DNA of 6,953 nucleotides, from contig JAURQY010000018.1 of assembly GCA_030835875.1 (NCBI GenBank), positions 1 through 6,953 on the forward strand, in the 5' to 3' direction. The notes under the pieces are model-generated. The model was not told where the DNA came from. It searched no databases and saw only the letters and a list, made by a program, of their open reading frames with translations. Positions 1 to 5,612 of the stretch are shown in pieces. Source of the stretch: Nitriliruptorales bacterium (GTDB lineage: Bacteria > Actinomycetota > Nitriliruptoria > Nitriliruptorales > Nitriliruptoraceae). A program made the position numbers and the translations under genes. Positions within the stretch are counted from its first letter, which is position 1; each line of letters starts with the position of its first letter.

Positions 1-504
1 CAGCACCTGGAACACGGCGCGACCCTCGACGACGCCGACGTCGACGAGGTCGGCGACGACCGACACGCCCCAGAACCCGGGCGCGTCGAGATCGACGTCG
101 AGGCGGTAGACGCCGGTGAGCACGTCGGTCCCGACGACGGCCGGGCCCTGCGCGGGCTGGGCGACGTCGAGGCCGGGGATCGGGAGGAAGGTCGCCGTCG
201 CCGGATCGCCGAGCTGCGCCTCGCCGCCGGGCTCGTCACCGAGGTGCGCGAGACGGACCGTCACCTCGCCGCCCGCGACACGTTCACGGCGGTCTGTGAA
301 CACGGCGAGCAGCAGGCGACGGTCCTCGCCGACGGACAGGTCGAAGCTCGCCGGCGCGACGGCGAGCGTGACCGCCGCCGCGTCCGGAGCGGTCGCACCG
401 TCGCCGGGCTCCGTCAGGGCGTCGTCGCCCGTGGTGCCGCAGGCGGTCGCGAGCAGCCCGACGGTCAGCAGGGCGGCGAGACGGCGCGTGCGGACGGACG
501 ACAT
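1..504 (-). CDS. Putative exported lipoprotein with YtkA/FixH- or Ig-like domain (3' end cut by window)
   Basis: Read on the minus strand from ATG at 504-502, the frame stays open for 168 codons to the window edge, so the C-terminus is missing. The N-terminus is a typical lipoprotein signal: MSSVRTRR, then a hydrophobic stretch (residues 9-21) ending in LLATAC, with Cys22 as the likely lipidated residue. An Asp/Ala/Gly/Pro-rich linker follows (about 23-42), then a beta-rich region with alternating hydrophobic residues (VTVRLAHL near 95; GVYRLDVDLDAPGFWGVSVV near 130-149). That pattern resembles YtkA/FixH-like or Ig-like extracytoplasmic domains. From memory, some actinobacterial proteins of this layout continue into a thioredoxin-like domain; this cannot be seen here. 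The only Shine-Dalgarno-like stretch is a weak GGAG about 11 nt before the start. It is divergent from the betaine-binding-like lipoprotein gene. The coding call is strong (open frame, high GC3, signal peptide); function is uncertain. Confidence 0.8.
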   Translation of the reverse strand, partial: MSSVRTRRLAALLTVGLLATACGTTGDDALTEPGDGATAPDAAAVTLAVAPASFDLSVGEDRRLLLAVFTDRRERVAGGEVTVRLAHLGDEPGGEAQLGDPATATFLPIPGLDVAQPAQGPAVVGTDVLTGVYRLDVDLDAPGFWGVSVVADLVDVGVVEGRAVFQVL

Positions 505-610
505 GATGGGGCGGGCTCCGTGAGCGGTCCGGGGGGCGTGGGGAAGCGCGTCGGGCGGCGCGTCGGGAGGGATCGCTCCTCGCCGGGCGAGGGTATGGCA
601 GCCTGTCGGC
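505..610. promoter_or_regulatory. Divergent intergenic region between two lipoprotein genes
   Basis: These 106 bp separate two divergent start codons and must carry promoters for both genes or their operons. No convincing -35/-10 pair is visible. On the plus strand TATGGC at 594-599 could be a -10 box for the rightward gene, which would leave a very short leader. On the minus strand the same spot reads TACCCT (complement of 590-595), a possible -10 for the leftward gene. Neither has a good -35. No clear Shine-Dalgarno lies at a proper distance from the ATG at 611; GAGGG at 589-593 is too far away. The region also holds a 10-bp direct repeat, listed separately. Confidence 0.4.
546..567. repeat. 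Direct repeat GCGCGTCGGG, two copies 12 bp apart
   Basis: Two identical 10-bp copies of GCGCGTCGGG lie at 546-555 and 558-567, separated by 2 bp, in the divergent promoter region. A 12-bp period is close to one helical turn, so a repressor or activator could bind both copies on the same DNA face. In DNA this GC-rich a repeat of this composition may also arise by chance. Role unproven. Confidence 0.3.
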
Positions 611-1624
611 ATGACCGGGCCGCGTGAGGGACGACGTCGCCGCACCCTCGCGGTGCTGGCGCTGCCCGTCGTGCTCGGTGTCGTCCTGACCGCCTGCACG
701 GTCGACGACCCCGATGGCGCCGACGTCGCGGCCGTCCCAGCGCTGCTCGTCGCGTCAGGTCCGGAGCCGGAGGCGGAGCTGCTCGCGCACACGGTCGTGG
801 CGCTGCTCGCGCAGGTCGACGTCGTCGCCGAGCCGCTGCTGCTCGCCGACGGGCGCAGCGTGCGGCAGGCCATCGAGCTCGGGGACGCGGAGCTCGCCGT
901 CGTCTACTCGGGGGAGGAGTGGCTGACGCGGCTCGGTCGGGCCGACCCGCCGACCGATCCGCTCGAGGGGCTCGAGGTGCTCGCCGACGCGGACCTCGCG
1001 CGTGGGCTGCGCTGGCTGCTGCCCGACCCCGAGCTCGCCGGACCCGGCGTGCCGGCCAACGCGACGTTCGCGTTCTTCGTCGCCGGGCCGCCCACGGTCC
1101 ACGCGGACCTCCGGTCGCTCTCCGAGCTGTCGCTGCGGCTCTCGGAGCTGCCCGAGCTCTCGCTGTGCGTCGATCCCGGGTTCGCGCAGGGGAGCGACGG
1201 GCTCGCCGCACTGCTGAGCACCTACAGCGTGCGCCGCGACCGGCCCTTCGTCGCGGCGGACCCGGTGGAGGCGGTGCGACGGGTCCGGGTGGGCGACTGC
1301 GTCGCCGGGCTGAGCAGCGCGACCGACGGCGAGGCGTGGCGGGCCGGACTGCGACCGCTCGCCGACGACCTGCGGTTCTTCCCCGCGTTCGTGCCCGTCC
1401 CCCTCGTGCGGGCCACGACGCTCGAGGGGTCCCCGGCGATCGAGGGGGCGCTGCGACCGCTCGTCGACGGGCTGTCCACCGCCGTCCTCGGCCGGGCCAA
1501 CGCCCGCATCGCCGCCGGCGAGGCGCCGGAGGTGGTCGCGGGCGAGCTCGCCGAGGACCTCGCCGAGGAGCTCGCAGCACGGCTCCTCGGGACCGCGTTG
1601 ACGGACGTCGCACCCGCCCCGTAG
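611..1624 (+). CDS. Glycine betaine/choline-type ABC transporter substrate-binding lipoprotein (ProX/OsmF/OpuBC-like)
   Basis: This 337-residue protein starts with an Arg-rich n-region (residues 5-11) and a hydrophobic core ending in the lipobox LTAC, with lipidated Cys29. The mature part follows the OpuAC/ProX fold pattern. An early segment with an acidic start of helix 1 (about 48-60) is followed by ELGDAELAVVYSGEEW (Tyr99, where relatives have PEYTGT), then NATFAFFV (relatives NNTYALAV). Next come SLSELSLRLSELPEL (the SDLa region) and GSDGLAALLSTY, then SSATDGE at 235-241 (relatives ySTDG) and DDLRFFPAFVPVPLVR (relatives DDKhFFPPYdaaPvVR). Such lipoproteins catch quaternary ammonium compounds outside the membrane and hand them to an ABC permease. 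No permease or ATPase gene is in the window. The Tyr that usually precedes STDG in relatives is replaced by Ser, so the ligand may differ. The 3' end carries the promoter of the next operon. Confidence 0.82.
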   Translation: MTGPREGRRRRTLAVLALPVVLGVVLTACTVDDPDGADVAAVPALLVASGPEPEAELLAHTVVALLAQVDVVAEPLLLADGRSVRQAIELGDAELAVVYSGEEWLTRLGRADPPTDPLEGLEVLADADLARGLRWLLPDPELAGPGVPANATFAFFVAGPPTVHADLRSLSELSLRLSELPELSLCVDPGFAQGSDGLAALLSTYSVRRDRPFVAADPVEAVRRVRVGDCVAGLSSATDGEAWRAGLRPLADDLRFFPAFVPVPLVRATTLEGSPAIEGALRPLVDGLSTAVLGRANARIAAGEAPEVVAGELAEDLAEELAARLLGTALTDVAPAP

Positions 1625-1627
1625 AAT
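1598..1627 (+). promoter_or_regulatory. Sigma70-type promoter of the SOS mutagenesis operon, inside the preceding gene's 3' end
   Basis: TTGACG at 1598-1603 matches the -35 consensus in five of six positions, and TAGAAT at 1622-1627 is a good TANNNT -10 box. The spacer is 18 bp (1604-1621). The -10 box includes the TAG stop codon (1622-1624) of the upstream lipoprotein gene. Transcription would be expected to start near 1633-1636, inside the LexA operator at 1629-1642 and about 65 nt before the first start codon. The AT-rich patch stands out sharply from the GC-rich surroundings. This is a pattern-based prediction, strengthened by the operator's position. Confidence 0.72.
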
Positions 1628-1628
1628 C

Positions 1629-1642
1629 CGAACATCTGTTCG
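1629..1642. promoter_or_regulatory. LexA operator (SOS box) CGAACATCTGTTCG
   Basis: The half-sites CGAAC and GTTCG are perfect inverted repeats around a 4-bp centre. They fit the LexA box known from actinobacteria and Bacillus (mycobacterial form TCGAAC-N4-GTTCGA; only the outermost left base differs here, C for T). The symmetry extends further: GAATC-C-GAAC on the left against GTTC-GATTC on the right (1624-1646), broken by one extra base. The box starts 2 bp after the -10 hexamer and covers the expected transcription start, so bound LexA would block RNA polymerase. RecA-stimulated LexA cleavage after DNA damage would release it. Genes downstream are translesion-synthesis polymerases, the classical targets of such control. 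Confidence 0.9.
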
Positions 1643-1698
1643 ATTCCGCCGCCCGGCCCGCACGGTCCCGCGGCGAGGTGTCCGGGTCCGGAGGCGTG

Positions 1699-1968
1699 AT
1701 GAAGCGGTACCGCGAGCTGCTCGATGAGGTCGAGTGCGACGGGGAGGCCCCCGTGGCGTTCCGGTGGCGGGGCCAGCAGCACCGGGTGCTGCAGGTGCTC
1801 GGGCACTGGCACGAGGACGCCGGCTGGTGGCGACGGTCCGGTGGGGCGGTGCTCGCGGTCGAGCGCACCGACCTGTGGCGCGTCGAGGTCACGACCGGAG
1901 CGGGGCGCGGCATCCACGAGCTCGTCCGCCGCGGGGACGGCTGGCGGCTCGACCGCGTCTGGGACTGA
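1699..1968 (+). CDS. DUF6504 family protein, first gene of the SOS operon
   Basis: This small soluble protein of 89 residues has no signal peptide or membrane segment. Its pattern is APVAFRWRGQQHRVLQVLGH, then HEDAGWWR, ERTDLWRVEV, and a closing DGWRLDRVWD. It matches what I recall of DUF6504 proteins of actinobacteria (xFxWRGRxYxVxxVLGHWxExxxWW...WRVEA...W.L.RVxD), which are often encoded beside dinB/imuB and dnaE2. Its biochemical role is unknown to me; its size and aromatic/Arg-rich, mainly beta composition would suit a small accessory or adaptor protein (inference). ATG 1699 is chosen because GGAGG lies at 1690-1694, though the 4-nt gap is short. GTG 1678 in the same frame is an alternative that would add seven residues. 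It is the first gene after the LexA-controlled promoter, and its stop overlaps the dnaE2 start (ATGA). Confidence 0.8.
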   Translation: MKRYRELLDEVECDGEAPVAFRWRGQQHRVLQVLGHWHEDAGWWRRSGGAVLAVERTDLWRVEVTTGAGRGIHELVRRGDGWRLDRVWD

Positions 1969-4900
1969 TGGGCCCCGCAGGGCCGGTTGCGCGGGCGACC
2001 GGATCGGCGCGGTTCGCCCACCTGCGCGTCCGCTCCACCTTCTCGCTGCGCGATGCGACCATGACGCCGGAGCGTCTCGCGGCCGCGGCGGCCGAGGCGG
2101 GGATGACGCACGTCGCGCTCACCGACCGTGACGGCCTGTCCGGCGCGGTCCGGTTCGTGCGTGCTGCGGCGGAGGTCGGGGTGACGCCTGTCGTCGGGGT
2201 CGACCTCGCCGTCGCCGCACCGCATACGCAGGGCGCTGCGCACGCGAGGGTCAGCGCGTCTGCGGACGACGCGCCGCGGGTGACGTTCCTCGCCCGGGGG
2301 CCGCGCGGGTTCGCGACGCTGTGCCGAGCGGTCTCCGCCGCGCACGCGCAGGCACGGGGTGCGCCCCTGCTCGACGAGGAGGCCATCGACGCCGCCGCGT
2401 CGTCCGGTGACGTCATCGTCCTGCACGGCGTCGACTCGCCCGTCGGCCGGCTGCTCGCGCAGGGTCGGCCGGACGCGGCGGCGGCCGAGCTCGACCGCTG
2501 GCGGGACCGCTTCGGTACCGCCGACACGGTGCTCGGTGTGCGTGACCACCGCGTCGCACCGGGCGGCCGCCGCGTGCATGGCCGGCCCGATCCCGGCGAG
2601 CCCGGCGACGACGTCCGCATCGCCCGCACCCTCGCGCTCGCCCGTCGGAGCGGGGTGCCGGCGGTCGCGGTCAACGACGTCCGCCATGAGCGGCCCGAGG
2701 ACGTCGTCGTCGCCGACGTGCTGCGCTGCATGCGGCTCGGCGTGCCGCTCGACGACCGGCACCTCGGCCGGACGAACTCGGCCGCATGGTTCACCGACCC
2801 GGTCGAGCAGGCGCGGCGCTTCCACGAGCGGCCCGACCTCGTCGTCGCCGCCGCGGACCTCGCGGAGCGCTGCGCCGCACCGTTCGCGCTCGGTGGTGTC
2901 CACGCCCCGCGGCTCACCGGACGCGACCCGGACCAGGCGGCCGCCGCGCTCGTCGCCCGCAGCAGGGCCGGGCTCGTGCGGCGGCTCGGCGACCCGGGGG
3001 AGGAGGCCGCCGCACGGCTCGATCGCGAGCTCGCCGCGATCGACGCCGAGGGGCTGCACGACCTCTTCCTCGCCGTCGCCGACGTCGTCGAGGACGTGCA
3101 CGCCGCCGGGATCCTCGTCGCCTGCCGCGGCTCGGCCGCCGGGTCGCTCGTCTGCTTCGCGCTCGGCATCAGCGACGTCGACCCGGTCGCGAACGGCCTC
3201 GCGTTCGAACGCTTCATGAACCCCTACCGCGACGAGCTGCCCGACATCGACCTCGACGTCGAGTCGCACCGCAGGGAGGAGGTGTACGACCTCGTCATCG
3301 CCCGCTACGGCGAGCACCGCGTGGCGACGGTCGGCATGTTCGAGACGCTGCAGGCACGCTCGGCCGTGCGTGGCGTCGGTGCGGCGCTCGGGCTGCCGCC
3401 CGAGGAGGTCGACCACGTCGCACGTCAGCTCCCGCGCCTGCGTGCGCGCGACGTCCGGCGCGCGATGGACCGTCTGCCCGAGCTCGCCGGCAGCCGGCTC
3501 GACGCGGACCGGCTCGGGACGCTGCTCGACCTCGTCGCGCGGGTCGACGGGATGCCGCGCCACCTCGCGATGCACCCGTGCGGGATCCTGCTCGGCGACG
3601 ACGCGCTGCTCGACCGCACGCCGGTCCAGCGCAGCGCGCACGGCTACCCGGTCAGCCAGTTCGACAAGGACGACGTCGCCGCGCTCGGCATGCTCAAGCT
3701 CGACGTGCTCGGCGTGCGCATGCTGTCCGCGATGCGGCACTGCCTCGACCTCGTCAACGGGATCACGCGCTGCGATGACGAGCCGCGCGTGCCGACGCGC
3801 CGCGCGGACGACGCGGACGTGCCGGGGTGGGACGAGGGGTCGTTCGCGCTCGACATGGTCGCGCACGACGAGCCGGCGACCTACGACCTGATCCGCTCGA
3901 CGCACTCGGTCGGCATGTTCCAGATCGAATCGCCCGGGCAGCGTGAGCTCCTCGGCCGGCTCCAGCCGACGCGGTTCGGGGACCTCGTCGCCGAGATCTC
4001 GCTCTTCCGTCCCGGCCCGATGCGCGCGGACATGGTCACGCCCTACGTCGCGCGACGGCACGGGGAGGAGGAGGTCCACGTCGCGCATCCCGCGCTCGCA
4101 CCGGTGCTCGCCGAGACGTTCGGCGTGATCGTCTACCACGAGCAGGTGATGGGCGTGCTGTCCGCGCTGACCGGCTGCGACGCCGCCGAGGCGGACCTGC
4201 TGCGCCGGCGGCTCGGGGACGTCGACGGCCAGCGGATCGTCGGGCGCCTCGTGCGCGAGCGGGCCCGGGAGCGCGGCTTCCCGCGCGACGTCGTCGAGGA
4301 GGTGTTCGCCGACGTCGCGTCCTTCGCCGCCTTCGGGTTCTGCAAGGCGCACGCGGCGGCGTTCGCCGTCCCGACCGAGCGCTCCGCGTTCCTCAAGGCG
4401 CACCTGTTCCCCGAGTTCATGGCCGGGCTCATCGCGCACGACCCCGGCATGTACCCGCGCCGCCTCATCGTCGAGGAGTGCCGGCTCTTCGGCGTGCCCG
4501 TGCTCGGTCCCGACGTGCAGCGCTCCGGACGCGATGCGGACGTCGTCGTCCTCGCCGCCGACGAGGCGGACGCGCGGCTCGGGCTCGACGCGGCGCGCCG
4601 TGCGCTCGCCGCCGGTGAGGACCCCCTCCCGCACCTGCCCGCCGGCTGGACGTGGCCGACCGGTGCGCCCGCGCCCCTCCCACCCACCGGCCGCGACGCC
4701 GGCCGCCGCCCTGACGGGTCGCGCTGGGCGGTGCGTCTCGGACTCACCGAGGTCGCCGAGCTCAGCCGCGAGGAGCGCGACCGGATCGTCGCCGTACGAC
4801 CCCTCACCCACGTCACCGAGCTGCGTGACCGGGTCGGGGTGGGTCGCGACGGTGCGCTCGCCCTCGTCGGGGCCGGTGCGCTCGACGGGCTCGCCGGCAT

Positions 4901-5612
4901 CGGCGCGCCCGGCCGTCCCCGCGACCGCAGGGAGCTGCGCCTGCTCGTCGAGGAGGCGTGGTCGGCGGCGGGACGTCGGCGCGGACGCCGCGCCACGTCG
5001 TCCGCGGTCGCGCAGGTCGCGCTGCTGCTCCCGCTCGAGGAGGTGCCGGTCGGGCTGCCCGTGCAGCCGTCGGGTGCGGTGGTCCGCGAGGAGCTGCGCA
5101 CGACCGGGATCGACCTCAGCGCCCACGTCGTGAGCTTCTACGCGCCGCTGCTCGCTGCTCTCGGTGTGGTGGACGCCTCGCGGTTCCGTGACGTCCCCAC
5201 CGGCGAGCGTGTGCGCGTCGCGGGCGTGCGCGTCGCACTGCAGTCCCCGCCGCAGCGCTCGGGGGACCGGGTCCTGTTCCTCACGCTCGACGACCGGACG
5301 GGGCAGGTCCAGGTCACCTTCTTCGCGCGGGCGCTGCCCGACTGCGCCTGGGTCGTGCGCGGCGCCGAGCTCGTCGTCGCCGAGGGCGTCGTCACGCGTC
5401 GCGGTCGGCGGGGGGCGACGCTCATCGGGCGGCGGGCGTGGGACCTCACCCGGCTGTGGCGCGCGTGGCAGGATGGGGCGCTCACGCAGGCGCTCGCGGA
5501 GCGCGGGACGCCGGCCCCGCACGTCGTGGCGCTGCGGGCCAGCGGGTCCGTCCGGGCCGGGGCGTCGCCGCAGCAGCCGCAGCAGGGGCAGCAGGGGAGG
5601 GGACGCGGATGA
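1968..5612 (+). CDS. dnaE2: Error-prone DNA polymerase III alpha subunit, DnaE2 type
   Basis: This 1214-residue C-family polymerase is predicted to carry out mutagenic translesion synthesis in the SOS response. The PHP domain spans about residues 14-240, but the metal-binding HxH motif is RVR (Arg20, Arg22) and TDH is TDR (Arg54). The polymerase core is about 270-800: CRGSAAGS (386-393), PDIDLD with catalytic Asp426 and Asp428, MLKLD with the third catalytic Asp579, FQIES, RPGPM, YHEQVMGV, and FGFCKAH at 789-795. Tandem helix-hairpin-helix motifs follow (about 922-985). QVALLLPL at 1016-1023 may be a beta-clamp motif. An OB fold at about 1080-1158 contains FLTLDDRTGQVQVTFF. The C-terminal tail is Gln/Gly-rich. 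No 3'-5' exonuclease insertion or separate proofreading domain is seen. Compared with DnaE1, the DnaE2 assignment rests on the PHP and OB style and the dinB/SOS context. The start ATG overlaps the stop of the DUF6504 gene by 4 bp with no good Shine-Dalgarno, which suggests translational coupling. The stop overlaps the dinB start in the same way. Confidence 0.93.
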   Translation: MGPAGPVARATGSARFAHLRVRSTFSLRDATMTPERLAAAAAEAGMTHVALTDRDGLSGAVRFVRAAAEVGVTPVVGVDLAVAAPHTQGAAHARVSASADDAPRVTFLARGPRGFATLCRAVSAAHAQARGAPLLDEEAIDAAASSGDVIVLHGVDSPVGRLLAQGRPDAAAAELDRWRDRFGTADTVLGVRDHRVAPGGRRVHGRPDPGEPGDDVRIARTLALARRSGVPAVAVNDVRHERPEDVVVADVLRCMRLGVPLDDRHLGRTNSAAWFTDPVEQARRFHERPDLVVAAADLAERCAAPFALGGVHAPRLTGRDPDQAAAALVARSRAGLVRRLGDPGEEAAARLDRELAAIDAEGLHDLFLAVADVVEDVHAAGILVACRGSAAGSLVCFALGISDVDPVANGLAFERFMNPYRDELPDIDLDVESHRREEVYDLVIARYGEHRVATVGMFETLQARSAVRGVGAALGLPPEEVDHVARQLPRLRARDVRRAMDRLPELAGSRLDADRLGTLLDLVARVDGMPRHLAMHPCGILLGDDALLDRTPVQRSAHGYPVSQFDKDDVAALGMLKLDVLGVRMLSAMRHCLDLVNGITRCDDEPRVPTRRADDADVPGWDEGSFALDMVAHDEPATYDLIRSTHSVGMFQIESPGQRELLGRLQPTRFGDLVAEISLFRPGPMRADMVTPYVARRHGEEEVHVAHPALAPVLAETFGVIVYHEQVMGVLSALTGCDAAEADLLRRRLGDVDGQRIVGRLVRERARERGFPRDVVEEVFADVASFAAFGFCKAHAAAFAVPTERSAFLKAHLFPEFMAGLIAHDPGMYPRRLIVEECRLFGVPVLGPDVQRSGRDADVVVLAADEADARLGLDAARRALAAGEDPLPHLPAGWTWPTGAPAPLPPTGRDAGRRPDGSRWAVRLGLTEVAELSREERDRIVAVRPLTHVTELRDRVGVGRDGALALVGAGALDGLAGIGAPGRPRDRRELRLLVEEAWSAAGRRRGRRATSSAVAQVALLLPLEEVPVGLPVQPSGAVVREELRTTGIDLSAHVVSFYAPLLAALGVVDASRFRDVPTGERVRVAGVRVALQSPPQRSGDRVLFLTLDDRTGQVQVTFFARALPDCAWVVRGAELVVAEGVVTRRGRRGATLIGRRAWDLTRLWRAWQDGALTQALAERGTPAPHVVALRASGSVRAGASPQQPQQGQQGRGRG
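5571..5597 (+). repeat. Three tandem 9-bp repeats (CAGCAG-CCG/GGG) coding the DnaE2 tail
   Basis: The units are CAGCAGCCG (5571-5579), CAGCAGGGG (5580-5588) and CAGCAGGGG (5589-5597). They are in frame with dnaE2 and encode QQP-QQG-QQG (residues 1202-1210). The 3' unit runs directly into the purine-rich ribosome binding site of dinB, so copy-number change here would alter both the DnaE2 tail and dinB translation initiation. The reading frame would survive, as the unit is a multiple of three. Confidence 0.75.
5593..5602 (+). promoter_or_regulatory. Ribosome binding site of dinB within dnaE2
   Basis: AGGGGAGGGG, which contains a GGAGG core, lies 6 nt before the ATG at 5609. It is the strongest Shine-Dalgarno sequence in the operon and supports this start over upstream in-frame codons inside dnaE2. 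Combined with the ATGA overlap, it should allow both coupled and independent initiation of dinB. Confidence 0.7.

Noticed and set aside
571..599. Complete promoter for the gene at 611 using TATGGC as -10
   Set aside because: The expected -35 position (around 571-576, GATCGC) does not resemble a -35 box. It is mentioned only as a possibility within the intergenic region.
116..627. Two plus-strand open frames (116-523 and 244-627)
   Set aside because: They are opposite the leftward lipoprotein gene, which has a signal peptide and lipobox. Their translations are Arg/Ser/Ala-rich without any domain-like pattern.
919..1698. Upstream extension of the DUF6504 reading frame to a start at 919
   Set aside because: This part runs in another frame through the betaine-binding-like lipoprotein gene and is Arg/Ala-rich low-complexity translation. 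The recognisable protein begins at 1699, after the promoter and a GGAGG.
1734..1967. Upstream extension of the dnaE2 reading frame to 1734
   Set aside because: It overlaps the DUF6504 gene in a different frame, and its translation is not like any polymerase N-terminus. The PHP domain starts just after the ATG at 1968, which forms the ATGA overlap.
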